From Diadema setosum (lineage: Eukaryota; Echinodermata; Echinoidea; Diadematoida; Diadematidae): DNA of 64,000 bases. Positions 38,501 through 49,169 of the stretch are shown here, in pieces. Under the pieces are notes generated by a model that was not told the origin of the DNA, ran no database searches, and worked only from the letters and a program-made list of their open reading frames with translations. The position numbers and the translations under genes are program-made. The DNA lies in contig NC_092698.1 of the NCBI RefSeq assembly GCF_964275005.1, positions 21,961,309-22,025,308 on the forward strand. Reading direction: 5' to 3'. How positions within the stretch are numbered: the first letter of the stretch is position 1; each line of letters opens with the position of its first letter.

Positions 38501-41500
38501 GGCAGATAGAGTGATTTTATTAGAAGCATATTCATTTTCTTTTCTTTTACAGTAGTCCAGAAATAGAAATATTCTCAAAAGAAATGTGACATTATCAATG
38601 AATTTGCTCCTTTTCTCCCAAATGGAGAGGGAGTTAAGTTCCCTGGTAAATTGAAAAAAAAATGGGAAAATTTTGTTTGGAAGTCAATTCATTTGTTTTG
38701 TTTCAGTGAATTTTTACTTTAGAAGCAGATCCATAATCTCTGTATTTGAAGAAAAGAGGTGTCTGCTGTAACACCGTGTGTATATAGTTCGTGAAAGGAC
38801 TGTTGGTTGGTGAAAGAAGAACCCAGAGAGAGGAGAGTGTAGGAGGGAAGCAACATATGGAGAGTGTGAGGAAGGCAAATAGTGACAGATGAAAGGCAGC
38901 GATGTGCTGGAAGTTGAGATTGCGCTAATGGAGACGGGACAGTTGTAAGAAGGAATAGAGTGAGCATCAGGTTAAAGGTCGGGAATCCCATTTGCATGCC
39001 TTAAATGAAGAGTTGTATAAATACAGTGGTATGTTGAAGAGAGTATCATTTTAGAAACTCCCATAAAGTATTGAAAGTGGAAGGTAACATTTAGTACATT
39101 TTTATTGACCGTTAGATTTTGAATTGAATTTTTTTTCGGGGCTCACCGTAAATTCCAGTACATTACTAGGCTACCTTTGCAGACCCATGCACTGCATGTG
39201 TGTCCATCATGTATATTTTGTGAAGAAAGTTCATCAAAACTTACAAACATTTCTATATACGTTCTTGCCACACACTCTATATGTTATTACATCAGCTCTT
39301 ATACTTATAGATTTGTGTTTGTAGATAAAAAAAATACATAAGACTGCAACAAAAAGGCTTAAGTGTGACTGACACACAGAACTACTGAGCAGTTGAGTTT
39401 TGTGCATTATTCAAATTGTAGATAACTGTTGACTTCCAAATTTCTCAGCAGTGGCCTAAACAAGTCCCCTGAGGTTCATATTTAATGTTTTGCTGCATTT
39501 TGGGAGGTCTGTAAAAGGTATCCCCTACCTTTAAGGTTTCGGAAGTTGTTGGGAGGAGAAAGATGAAACAGGAAGGAGGGGAGGGACACCGAAGAGGGGG
39601 AGGAGGAGGTTGGAAAATCATGGAGAAAAGAGAGAGAAATTGAAAAGATGTGAAATTCCAAACGATGTTTCACGAAATGAAGCAAGAGAAGATAAAGTTG
39701 GTGAGTGATTGAAAATGCTGACTTGGGTAGATCCTAGGAAGGACTCTTGTGGGGGAAAAAAAAAAGCTGTGGGAGAGAACGATTTGTATTTGTAACGATT
39801 TTCATCTTGAGATGACGCCTTCAAACGTAAATCATGAACTAGATGTCTTGTCCTGATATCAGCCTAATCCAGGAAGTGCCAGAGGGGGTCCGTATATCGC
39901 CGTCCACCTCCGCAGACAGGACTTTGCCCGAAACAACAGGAAAGAGGTCCCGTCGCTGCCGAACGCGGCCAAGGTCATCGTCCAGAAACTCAAGGAGCTG
40001 AAGCTCAGGAAAGTTTTCGTCGCTACAGATGCCGCTCCGCATGGTGAGGGGTGTAGCATGCATGCGATACGCTTTAGTGGGCATTGCAAAGGGGAAAATG
40101 CATAATATGATACAAATTGAGCTGGAAAAAATGGAAAGGCGTTAGAAAGTGCTCTTAGAATCTTTGTCACAATGACACCCATGCACACGGTTCATAGTAC
40201 CATTAGATTTGCCTGTACATCATCTGTGCTATGAAAACAGGACTTTCAAAGTGTAATGGTCAGTGTTTTTCCCCATCAGACATCCAATTACTTTAGCTCT
40301 CCATCTGATAAGTTTGAAATCACTAGATGCAAGAGAAATTTACCAGATGTGCGGCCGAATTTATCAGATGTATGACTCAATCAGCTCAAGGAGTGAGTAG
40401 GCTATTAAAGGTATTATTAACCATTTTGCAGATGAAACAAAAACCCAGCTTTAATGCTTCTAAATAGTTCTAAAATGTGAGTTAGGGATAGAAACAACCT
40501 ATGTAAAAATGTTAATCAGTATAATCATTAATCATTGTTAAAATATACAAAATGTGAACAATAGTTATAAGAAAATTGTTTCTTGACTAAACCACCTACA
40601 GTTATGGTTTAGTGAGAAAAATAGTGATATCTCCTTATATTTTAGGCTTTACTGCAAAATTTCTATATGGTAGGATGTTTTGTGATACATCTGACCTTTA
40701 CATATGCATCAATTGTGATAACTCGAATGCTTTTAAATCACTGTTCCCAATGGTAAACAGTACCTTAAAAAAACTGAATACTGGAATCACCACCGTAAGG
40801 TGAGTTTTGAAGCAGAAGTGAGGGGGAAAAAAGTAAATCGCAGGCTCAAATGTTGGGGGGGGGGGGCACACACAATGTCTATATTTGCCATCTGATCAGA
40901 CAGAAGTCTGACTTCATTTTTTGGATCATAGATGTTAGTCTTTCTAGAAGCAGCCAATCAGAGTGGAGAGAATTACTTGCTCTTTTCATAATAGGTAATG
41001 TGGTTGTGAGGTCAAGCACATAATCTTTCTCATCAAACACAGTTGATTACATTACAATTCAGAATATTTATGAGATATATATATTGTCTTTTCAAGATGC
41101 CGAATCTCAAATTCTTCAAGGAGTATAATTCCAAGCAATTCTATGAATGCTGCATTGACATTTCAGTATGGAAATGAACTGATGGCCATCCAATTTATCT
41201 GATGGGAAACTTACTTGGCAGCTTTTGAGTCAATCCCACAATCATAATTTCTGATAAAAATCTTGGGCTTTTCATGTGGAATTACAGACCACTTTCAAGA
41301 ACGATGGATATAATTCTGCCTCTACTGATTATAATGTTCTTATTTTTTTCTTATCTTGCTCTCTCTCTATGTTCTTTTCATCCCTCTTGTTTCTTTTTTT
41401 ACTTGTGTTTCTCCTTCTACCGTCTCTATCTGCATTTGTTTTCAATCTCCTTCAACATGATCATCCCCAATTCCTCCTCTACTTTTTCTTTTCTTCTTTT

Positions 41501-42952
41501 TGTCTTCTTTTTCATCTTCTCCCTTTTCATCTTTTCCTTTTGTTTCTTCTCCTTTTTTTTTTCTTCCTCCTCTTCCTCTTTTTGGTTTCTTCTTGTTCTT
41601 CTCCTTCCTTTTCTTCTTCTTCTTCTTGGTCGACTGCTCACCACAGAAATTGATCAACTCAGGGTGCAGCTGAAGGGATATGATGTGTACAACTATGTGC
41701 CACCGAGGTCTGTGCATGATAACTTCATGGATGGGGGCGTGGCCATTATTGACCAATGGATATGTGCGCATGCAAGGTGTGTATTCACTATTGTGATGAG
41801 GAATCACACTTTTTTTTTTCTCTTTCTTGTTTTACCCTCAAGGATCAATTGATCATGTACTTGGAGGGGGGGGGGGCTGACATTTTAGAATCTTGGTTTG
41901 GGGATTGATAGAAGTTTGTACAAGTTTATAGACAAGTGTCCCTTGGATTGGACATGAAATGGAGGTCCCGTGTGTCAGAGAGTTACAAGCTGCACACTTA
42001 AAAGAACCCACACCATTCATTCATCGCAAAGAGCAGGGTGCGTAACCAGGGGAAATGATCCTCCCAAAAAACATACAAACTGGACCCTGTGGAAAACCAG
42101 CTGGTGCAGCTGAATATGGGTTATCCAGCCATCTTGTCAGGTGGAAAATGAAAACAAACAAACAAATATGACCAACCCATAGGTTTAAAAGTTTATTTCT
42201 GTGAATTCATAGCTGAGTTCTAATGACTTGCAGTGGGTTTTTTTTTTAAGGTGATTACCAAGTTTGTAAGTTTAGAATACAGTCGATGTGTTATGTTTTA
42301 TTATAGGTGAGATTTATGAAACATGCGTCCCAATTTCATGTGAGATGCATACCGACTGTATCATAAAGTGTGGTATAAAGGTCTGTTAATACCATGTATA
42401 GCATTTGTCAGTTTGAATTCATATTTTTGTGGGTTTTGTGGGGGGGGGGTTTCTTCTCACAAATATGAATAGTGCACCAAAATTATGATGGATGTATGAA
42501 AATCAACAAGAAGGCAGACAGTTGCAATGGAGATAATAATCAAAGACACCAAGAAATTGTCTGTAACAGCAAACGGAGTGAAGACATTTGCTGGAGGATG
42601 ACTAAAAACAGCCAGGAGAATGCCATGGAATGACATAAAGTATTGTCAGGTATACCTTCAGACTGAAAAGCAAGGAACTTGTATCATGACATCCATTTTC
42701 TCTAAAGTTTATGAGGAAGGCTTTTTTCCAATGAGACCATCATTTTGTAATTTTTTTGTTCCATTTTTTTTTTTTTTTTTTCGTTTTCCTCTCAGGTACT
42801 TCATTGGGACTGGCCAGTCTACGTTTACATTCCGCATATTTGAGGAGAGGCAGCTTCTAGGGTTTGACACCAAAATGACGTATAATCGATTCTGCGGGGA
42901 CGGCGAGCCGAAAGACTGCGAACGTCCGTCTATATGGCCGGTGGTTTACTGA
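17381..42952 (+). CDS. POFUT2: POFUT2, GDP-fucose protein O-fucosyltransferase 2 (complete, 8 coding exons)
   Basis: The gene transfers fucose from GDP-fucose to Ser/Thr of folded thrombospondin type-1 repeats in the ER. I joined exons 17381-17541, 18853-19106, 20541-20790, 33794-33860, 36383-36508, 39863-40043, 41647-41776 and 42796-42952. They total 1326 nt, or 441 residues plus TGA, against 429 in human POFUT2. All junctions are GT-AG and all phases agree. Residues 1-28 form a signal peptide. The motif [14 protein letters not shown] at 58-71 carries Glu64, matching the known catalytic Glu of the family. [10 protein letters not shown], a VHLRR motif at 300-304, and [16 protein letters not shown] at 375-390 follow. 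Cys170/Cys201 and Cys423/Cys431 fit the two known disulfides, and Asn218-Ile-Thr is a sequon. There is no KDEL tail, as in the family. Identification rests on recognising the conserved blocks from memory. The start is the only Met giving a signal peptide before the conserved domain, and exon 1 itself is poorly conserved. Confidence 0.96.
17542..18852 (+). other. POFUT2 intron 1
   Basis: 1.3 kb. It holds a (TG)n/G10 stretch at 17860-17891 and a T27 run at 18009. No mobile element recognised. Confidence 0.85.
18853..19106 (+). CDS. POFUT2: POFUT2 exon 2 (GDP-fucose-binding N-terminal block)
   Basis: The acceptor is TGTGCAG|G at 18852/18853. The exon encodes [17 protein letters not shown] with the catalytic Glu64, then [11 protein letters not shown] and [13 protein letters not shown], all near-identical to vertebrate POFUT2. 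It ends at AAAA|GTGAGT with one base of codon 139. The stop-free reading past 19106 is intron, since the homology ends at the donor. Confidence 0.96.
19441..19529. repeat. 30-bp perfect inverted repeat, 29-bp loop (POFUT2 intron 2)
   Basis: The arm TGAATCCGTTAGCCAATCAC and its last 10 bases at 19441-19470 are exactly inverted at 19500-19529. The arm contains CCAAT. Confidence 0.95.
20541..20790 (+). CDS. POFUT2: POFUT2 exon 3
   Basis: The acceptor is GTTACAG|GC. The exon encodes residues 139-221, including [32 protein letters not shown] and the sequon Asn218-Ile-Thr. Cys170 and Cys201 lie here and match the first disulfide pair of the family. The donor AG|GTAAGT is strong and leaves two bases. 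Confidence 0.96.
23831..24356. mobile_element. foldback MITE, AAAGGGGAATGAA family, copy 1
   Basis: The left TAAAGGGGAATGAAGCCC and right GGGTTTCATTCTCC ends are inverted. Inner arms such as CAGTGCAGCCATC and AGCAATGGCAGCAC mirror each other. Related copies are at about 37668-38437 and 48221-48400. Confidence 0.65.
25128..25213. mobile_element. 86-bp hairpin element, CCCGTTGAGGACG ends
   Basis: CCCGTTGAGGACG and CGTCCTCAACGGG are exact inverses. An internal palindrome CCCGAGTATACTCGGG is also present. A diverged copy with ACAACACGC, TGAGTCTACTC and CAACGGGTTAA is at 29241-29327. Confidence 0.75.
25234..25297. repeat. near-perfect 29-bp hairpin
   Basis: The arm GGTGACAAGACCTCATATC and its extension to TTTGGCA are inverted with one indel/mismatch around the 5-base loop TAATT. 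The outer flank (ACATAATGGCCC and GGGACACTATGTATTATG) continues the symmetry weakly. The phrase CTTGTCACCCCAGGGAC recurs at 25528, so this is part of a repeat family. Confidence 0.8.
25662..26118. mobile_element. MITE with TTAAAGG...GATTTTC ends (457 bp)
   Basis: The left end TTAAAGGGACATTCCAGACG and the inverted right end TTAAAGGAGACCTCCGGATG agree over about 26 bp including GATTTTC. No coding capacity. Confidence 0.7.
27600..28970. repeat. GGCTGAATCTGAG minisatellite, split by insertions
   Basis: Degenerate units of about 20-25 bp around GAATCTGAG(T/C)(A/G)TTT occur at 27600-27836 and again at 28745-28970. Between them are a MITE (27837-28226) and about 500 bp with four direct TTCAGACG phrases. 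Confidence 0.7.
27837..28226. mobile_element. foldback MITE, TAAAGGG family, copy 2 (390 bp)
   Basis: The ends TAAAGGGTGTG and CAGTCCCTTTA, with arms AAGTTTATTTGATGAAAATT and its inverse, match copy 1 at 16365 throughout. It interrupts the minisatellite. Confidence 0.75.
29456..30042. mobile_element. 587-bp TIR element, GGCCCGGTCACACTGCC ends
   Basis: Left GGCCCGGTCACACTGCCCAA and inverted right GGCCCGGTCACACTGCCAAA match, with further similarity (GTTGCGT, GAATCACG) for over 50 bp. No transposase. An inner segment recurs at 54.70-54.77 kb. Confidence 0.8.
31345..31446. repeat. 51-bp tandem duplication
   Basis: GCAGAATTGCATTTTAAGGA and the following 31 bases occur twice in tandem, with almost no divergence, at 31345 and 31396. 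Confidence 0.9.
33794..33860 (+). CDS. POFUT2: POFUT2 exon 4 (67-nt exon)
   Basis: A very short exon after a 13.0-kb intron. The acceptor is ACCCAG|G. It encodes residues 222-244, [22 protein letters not shown] plus Asn, corresponding to human [21 protein letters not shown]. The donor AAT|GTAAGT is in phase 0. Confidence 0.94.
33861..36382 (+). other. POFUT2 intron 4
   Basis: 2.5 kb. It holds AT-rich oligomers at 34830-34950 that resemble a retroelement tail, A-rich (CAAA)n at 35610-35665 and the small TIR element at 35291. No other gene seen. Confidence 0.85.
35291..35379. mobile_element. 89-bp TACAGTAC-ended hairpin element
   Basis: Left TACAGTACCCTTCGCTTAAT and inverted right TACAGTACTCTCCACTTAAC are related over 26 bp ending at CGGGTA. 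The whole element folds on itself. Confidence 0.7.
36383..36508 (+). CDS. POFUT2: POFUT2 exon 5
   Basis: The acceptor is TTTCCAG|GCG. It encodes residues 245-286, [20 protein letters not shown] followed by an acidic stretch and DDWRDMR. This corresponds to human RRSMVFARHLREVGDEFRS. It is phase 0 at both ends and 126 nt long, so skipping it would keep frame. GC content is higher than in the flanking intron. Confidence 0.95.
36509..39862 (+). other. POFUT2 intron 5
   Basis: 3.4 kb. It contains the second AAAGGGGAATGAA-type foldback element (37668-38437), with an internal near-exact repeat TGCTGCCATCGCTGGA, and a C15 tract at 38157. Nothing else recognised. Confidence 0.85.
37668..38437. mobile_element. 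foldback MITE, AAAGGGGAATGAA family, copy 2
   Basis: The right end GGATTTCATTCCCCTTTAA and the left GAATGTAACCCAAATAC are inverted. The inner arms ATCAGACAATCC and GACAGATTGTCTGATTTT mirror each other. Longer than copy 1, with a C tract and other sequence in the middle. Confidence 0.55.
39863..40043 (+). CDS. POFUT2: POFUT2 exon 6 (HLRR motif)
   Basis: The acceptor is ATATCAG|CCT. It encodes residues 287-346, with [14 protein letters not shown], then VPSLPNAA and VFVATDA. The HLRR motif carries the arginine that contacts GDP-fucose in the family. It ends CAT G|GTGAGG with one base of codon 347. Confidence 0.96.
40044..41646 (+). other. POFUT2 intron 6
   Basis: 1.6 kb. The last 300 bases before exon 7 are almost only C and T (listed separately). 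A G12 tract is at 40855. Confidence 0.85.
41339..41634 (+). repeat. about 300-bp polypyrimidine run before POFUT2 exon 7
   Basis: Mostly T and C with scattered A/G, (TTC)n-like. It ends 12 bases before the acceptor at 41646, so it doubles as a greatly extended polypyrimidine tract. Phe/Ser/Leu-rich ORFs here are artefacts. Confidence 0.85.
41647..41776 (+). CDS. POFUT2: POFUT2 exon 7
   Basis: The acceptor CCACAG|AA lies at the end of a roughly 300-bp polypyrimidine run. The exon encodes residues 347-389, including [15 protein letters not shown], nearly identical to the human block. The donor AG|GTGTGT leaves two bases. Confidence 0.96.
42796..42952 (+). CDS. POFUT2: POFUT2 exon 8 (terminal coding exon)
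   Basis: The acceptor CTCTCAG|G follows a T17 tract. It encodes residues 390-441: [20 protein letters not shown], then [11 protein letters not shown] with Cys423 and Cys431, the family's C-terminal disulfide pair. It ends in TGA at 42950-42952. Confidence 0.96.
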
Positions 42953-44492
42953 GAATCGCTTATTGTTGTACGTCAATTTAGGAACGGTCCCACTGCCTAC
43001 TCATGAGGACAAGCCGACTTTTGCAGATGGAAATATTGGGAAGCATTTTCAAAGAGGTGTGCACTGGGCGAGGAGGGGGATTTGTGCGGAGTGCGTTCAC
43101 ACGGCTCTATTTTGTTCATTGCAGTCTGTGCGGTGCTGTAGCCAGAGCCCGAACAAGGGTACGACACACAGAGGCATGGTACTGTGAATGCAGAATATTT
43201 CATGGCGTGGAAATTTTTTGTGAATTTTGCACTCTTACCGAACCAGCATGAGTGTACATGTAAGGACATGAGAGTTTATTTTGTTGTCTAGATATATAGA
43301 TACAGAATTTAGCTCTCATCTGCAAAATTGTAAATGAGTGAAATTCACTGAAATTTCCACTTTTACAGTACTTCATACTCAACATTGATCATTTGAGCCA
43401 TGAACTACTGCTCTGTACTGGGGTAGAATTTGATTACTGTGTGAAAGTCATGCTTTGACACGTTCACATTGCCTTCCAGGGCCTTTCTCAAGCAATAATA
43501 CTGTAAATGACATGGCATACACAGGTACAATTCCTACAATTTTTGTTTTGCATGCCTCTCTTATATGAGGGTCTATGCAGTCAATGGTGCTTTGTGTGAG
43601 AAACATGTTTTCGCAAGAAACAACGTGTTGGGGTTGTAAGTAGTGCTGGATTTTGAGGGCCTGCTGTGCTGTCTGTGCAGTTACATCGTAACAACTCTGA
43701 TTGGAGCAACAGCCTATGAAGTAGCTGTATATCAAGTCCTCGCAGCTTACTGGTAGCTACCAATGTGTATACTGCACTAGATGCAAGTGTTGAAAGTCTT
43801 AACTGGAATAAGTTTTTTTCAGTCTAAGATGATTATCAAATTCCCACATTAGTTAACACATTATATTCATACTATTATTATACTTGTTGACATTCCCTTT
43901 TTTTTGCCAGTCAGTTGGTGCTTTCTTCTAAGGTGATATTTTCATATCTTTGTGATGTCTTGCATTTATGTGTAATTTAACCAATTTCGTCACCATGGCC
44001 CACTGCTCTCTGTGACGATGTTAAAGGTCATTTTATTGTGACAGTCACTAGCCAGTTACAGATACTTGTAGTTAACAGTAAAATTATGCAACATTGAAGT
44101 TCATGTTTCTGTCTTTTGTCACATTTGAATTCCTATGCAGTAAAGACAATACCACAGTGATGTGTCTGTCCATTCTCATGTGCAACTCTTTTTGTTTTCT
44201 TTTTTTTTTTTCATATCTTTCCTTGTCACTATTGTGAAGTGAGTCACCAGTGAAAGAGAGTAGTCGACTCTTTGTTTTGTTTTGCTTGTCTGTGCAAATC
44301 TTGAATGGTATTAGTTCAAGTATAATTTATGCCAAGAAACTGTGTGCTATTATTTTCGTGTTGCAAGTGTCAGTCAGTACTTTTGAGCAGGACCGTTTAA
44401 ATTTGTGGATGTGATGTAGAAAGCTAGAAGCTAGCCCTTAATCTATGAATTATTTTTTGTTATGACTTAACCCCAAAGACTAATGAAATAAA
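42953..44492 (+). other. POFUT2 probable 3' UTR
   Basis: Non-coding sequence after the POFUT2 stop. The best polyA signal is AATAAA at 44487-44492; an ATTAAA near 44662 is an alternative. ORFs of 60-95 codons here are short, overlap on both strands and show no family features. The extent is inferred from the signal only. Confidence 0.5.
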
Positions 44493-45024
44493 ACACAGAG
44501 TTGATGGAAAATAGGTAAAACACTGCCGATAGATTTACCTATGCAAATGTGATCACTACTTTTATTTTGGGACTGGTCATTGATGAAGAGTTACACATCT
44601 AATGTATGTGTTTATATAAAAGAAGTTCTGCCCAAGTTCTAGTCTTCCATACATCCTTGTGATTAAAGATGAACACTGTTGAATTGATAAGAGTGATTTT
44701 TGTAAAATATTTTGGAAATATATTTTCTCATTCACTTTGATGAATAAGAAATGTGGAAGAATTTACAGAATTTGTCAAAGATGCATACATGTTTGTTGAT
44801 AGATGTATTTTCGGACTTGAAGGACTGCCTGACAACAATCGTTAGTCTGTATGGGAGCTTTAGTTCGAGAGCTTTGTGTGTCTGATAGCTCCGCACTCCC
44901 AGCTAAGCGTGGCAGCTTTTCATTATGATGATGAACAAGGAACAGAAACTGCCTGGATGTTTGTTTGCACCGAATGAATTGAAATCATAATATAACTCAG
45001 ATTCAGGAACAGGTGTTCAGGGTG

Positions 45025-45300
45025 GGTGGGGGCGCTGTGGCATAGTGGATAAGACTCCTGACACCCGATCAGAGGACCCGAGTTCGATTCCCGCCCAGTT
45101 CGTTTACGTCCTTGGACAAGATGTTTCTACCCACCATGTCCCTCTCGACCCAGATGTATAAATGGGTACCTGGCAACGCTAGGGTAATAATAAGGGCAGG
45201 GCCCTCTAGTAGAGCAGTGGCAACACTGAAGAGGCTACCCTGGGTAAATAAGACATTATTTTATTATTATCATTATTATTATTATTATTCAGTTTGTAAT
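45025..45300 (+). mobile_element. tRNA-derived SINE with ATT tail (second family)
   Basis: A box TGGCATAGTGG at 45038-45048 and B box AGTTCGATTCC at 45081-45091 form a tRNA-like head. The 180-bp body carries AAATGGGTACCTGGCAACGC and GGCAACACTGAAGAGGCTAC. It ends in (ATT)n at 45258-45289. Head and tail resemble SINEs known from sea urchins, but the body differs from the 10.2-kb copy. Confidence 0.85.
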
Positions 45301-47467
45301 GATACCAGGATTTGATGTGTGTGAAAAGTGGCAGGATATTCAACAGTGCCTACCATATCATGAATATACAGGACAGCAGCGTGGGGTGGTAAATCATAGG
45401 GTATTGTGTGTTCGAATGAGAGGTCTTTGGTTTCAGGAATTAAGATGTAAAATGGGGCTGCTAAACGGTACTTGAAAATGAATGCTTGGTTTCGGAGGGT
45501 TTTGATCATGGCGGTCTTGTGGGAATTTTTATTTTATTTTATTTTATTTTTCATTTTTTGCTTTATATGGGGCAAGAAGTGAAGGCAATATAAAGAGGTG
45601 TAATGTAGTCATAAGAGAAGATCACTACTACAAGTATTTAAGGTCAAAGGTCAACAGAAATTAGCAATAAAATGGCACCGTCGTTTTCACTGGAAAAGAG
45701 GAAGGGGCTATAGAAATGGATACAAATTGGAAAGCATGGAGCAGATTTAATGCATAAAGAATACATGTATAGGGATAGGGGTGCATTTAAGGTGCGAGAA
45801 GGTATAGATGTTTTAACATACTCTACTACTTACCACAATCTCCTTTATTGTCAATGTAGGATATTTTAGCGGTGCATTAATGTGCGTGCGTATTGTTGTC
45901 CGCTCAATTTTTACTGTTCAATACAGGAGACTAGTGAACGAAATGCATAGGCCAATTTATTAATTTCCCATAGGCTACCATTGTTACTGGCTGTTCAATG
46001 ATACACCCTATTTTGTCTCGTCTGTTGCACGAGCACTTGCTGAGTGCAAGAAATCTTGTTACAATTCACAAGCGTGCAAACATCTTGCTAGTTGCTTCAT
46101 ACGCAGTTAATTGCGTAGGGCCTACTCCTTTTTTTCAGTGCTGAGTCAACTTCAAAGGCGAGTAGAAGTGTGGCACTTTCTTGCAGTTAATGCTTTCTCT
46201 ACATAATGATTATAGATGATAATAAGTATATTGGAATACCGGGAATATTGCACTTGTTAGGGCCAATATTTCTTGGTATCCCATTCATAGCCATTCAATA
46301 TGATATGAATATGATTGTCTACCTCTGTGTGCTGTACAAACTCTCTGTCTAACTCTCTCTATATATATTTTGACATGAGCTTCAATATGAGCACAGTGTC
46401 CTACACAGTTGCCTGGAACTTGCAAGTGTCATGTGAATGTTGTGTTCAGTACATTGTGACTGATGGCATTTGCAGGATTGCTAGCTTGGAAATGGGCTGA
46501 GTGACAGTTGATTAGATTTGATTTGTGATCTGGATGCTTTGATAAGGGAAGGTGGTGCTCTGTGCTGCTGTAGGCAATTTTTTTTTGTTGTCGTTGTAAA
46601 TATGTGTTACACGTACACATATTTTACATGCTTTCATCTCAATTTCAAGTGCAGAGATGTTCCTTGAGTGTTTATTGGTCCTTCTGTGACTCCATTAACT
46701 TATACACTATCTTTTCAGTTTGTACTATGTAAGCTATTTTTAACATGCTTGTTTGCTCTTGAGATTCTGATATTTTAAGTTTGTTTGTTTGTTTGTTTTT
46801 ATGAATAATGACAACTCGTCAGAGGAGTAGATATATGAGCAAAGTCAGAAAAGTGACTGCTCAATTTTAAGTACAGTATATGAATTTAGGCTCCTGTGGG
46901 CCTTTCAAAATGGCTTTCTTGGCAATGTGAAAGCATCAGGTAGTCCTTTGCTAGTCAGTGCTGACCATTGATGGTGTTCCTACCTTTGTGTACATCATCA
47001 AGCAAACACACAAAAGCGTCACTCAACATTTGCAACTGTGATATAGTTTATGCAGCTGCCTTCCTCGTTGACCTTGTACACCAAAATAAGCCAGTTTGTA
47101 AAGTTTAATGAACAAATTTCCATCCAATGGATAAATGTTTTACTGGAGTTATTAATGCTTTGTGTACAAGACGAATGATAGGAACTATGAAAGTGAAACA
47201 CGCGGATGCAACATCGATTCTGAATTACCTGTATGGCACCTTGTTAGTTTATGACCTCACTTTGGTTTCACTGCTCCCTTTCAAAGTATGTTTTCCTTCG
47301 GAAATACTTGTCATGGAATGCAAATAATGTGTCTTGTTTTCTGCTAATTTTGCCGGCAGAATTGTTGTTGTTGTTGTTTTTTTTTCATGAAGTCTTCCCC
47401 AGAACTGCCTTTTTGTCAGAGAAACATTGTTGGTTTAAATGGCTGAATTTGTATTTTCGTATGAATA
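45301..47467. other. non-coding intergenic stretch
   Basis: AT-rich, with (ATTTT)n at 45528-45552. No coding signal or recognised element. Confidence 0.5.
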
Positions 47468-47470
47468 CAG

Positions 47471-47516
<46 letters not shown>
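47468..47516. repeat. (AGAT)n microsatellite
   Basis: Eleven to twelve perfect AGAT units. Confidence 0.95.
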
Positions 47517-47845
47517 GAATGTAAGTTAATAGGTAGAAAGTAGACAGACAGGTTGAAATAATGGATAGAAAACATTCTTTGTCAACTTTTTAAGCCTCTG
47601 TCACAGAGGAAAAAAGGAAAAATTTGGGACTTGGGGACACAGGTTAAATGATAGTTTTAAAAAAGTTACTAATTTTCCCCATGTTTTGAAAAAAGCTCAC
47701 AAGTATTGTCATGAAAATTGGATGTTACCAGTTTGTGATTATTTGAAGAAAGATGTGAGTCATGGTGTCAAAGGGCAATGGTTAAGGACCTAGTAAAAAT
47801 GTTCAAATTCCTGAATAAAAAACTTTGCTCTCTGGAAGAATGTAG

Positions 47846-47957
47846 CCTTGACTTGACTTCATTGCACAGGACATGGTGTTCCCTTGCGCTCCTCGGGTGA
47901 CCCTCCTCCATATGTCTCTATCCCTGGCCAGTTCCTCAGCAATGTAGCCAGTGTAGC
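47846..47957 (-). pseudogene. LINE reverse-transcriptase ORF C-terminal tail (fragment)
   Basis: The minus frame reads AGYTGYIAEELARDRDIWRR then VTRGAQGNTMSCAM. The ELARDRDIWRRV motif is typical of the last residues of non-LTR retrotransposon ORF2. Only about 35 codons remain, with no reverse transcriptase domain in the window. Confidence 0.45.
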
Positions 47958-49169
47958 CAGCTAAATTAAATCTTGTTCAAGGAAAGTATAAGCACGAAAC
48001 ACATTTGAGGTTGTGGCCATCAAACTTTCAAATATGTCATTTCATATCTTTTTTTTTTCTTTTTTTCTTGACACTGTCAAGATGTACAATAGACCTATGG
48101 AAGAATAATATGATATGGCCGAGGCATACCAGTCGCCATAGCAACATCTCTAGTTTTGTTTTGTTGTTTTTTATGTTGTAGTTGCATGTGTATTCATGTT
48201 CTGCACAATGTGACATTTTTTAGATGATATGGAGAATGATTACACTGAAGAAGACCCATCATGGATCAATGACTTTTTAAAGGAAAATCTGACAATCTAT
48301 TATAGAGTGATAAATTTCAAAAGTTTCAGTGCTGTTATTGCCAGATGAGAAAACTACAAAAGTTTGTAACATAACTGAAGGAAAGCTTGACTTATCTCTT
48401 CCACAAAGCACGGGGAATAATATTACTGTTGACATATTTGTCAGTGTAACAAGTTGAGCGAATGTGTACCTCTCCTGAAAAATTCAATTTTGTGGAACTC
48501 TCTTCTATATACTTGGTCACACAGGCATTTCTTTCTTTCTTTATCTATTTTTTGCATTGCTTAAAATAAATTGTTTCTATCAATAGTGATGAAAAATGTT
48601 GGCATACTGTTATGTGGTATCATTTTACATATTGTTTATCTTGAAAATGTTCCACACAAGGGGAACATCACAGAATGCTCTGCCCAGGGAAGAACACAAA
48701 AAAATTGTCCACTATTACTTGGTCAGGCTGATCATTTTCTGACTGGTAGTTGACTAACCTGTATAGATGTAATACAGAGTAGTGTTTACTTCATGTACCT
48801 GTGATTTGTGACTAAAAGTTCATGCATCAATATTCATTATAAAGAGTTATATCTCAGTTAGGATAGTGATATATGTGTATTTTCTCAAGTTGATTAATAA
48901 TTTCAAAACCGTAAGTGCTATGATAACACAGTAAATTACATATAATTGTGTAGTGATAGTAGCAATAGTATAAACAGTGGTAATGATGTAAAGTATGATT
49001 ATGATTGTAATGATGATACTTATGATATCAATAATCATAGTTTCACTAATGATAATAACAATAATATGTAAAATGATAAAAGCAGTGATTCATTGTAACA
49101 TCAAAATCATCTCTATCATCAATAAGAATAGTAGATTCTGGTAATATTAAGTTGTGGGTAGGCTGTCAC

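Noticed and set aside
41274..41852. 192-codon Phe/Ser/Leu-rich ORF
   Set aside because: It is the polypyrimidine tract running in frame into POFUT2 exon 7; homology begins only at 41647, right after a proper AG acceptor.
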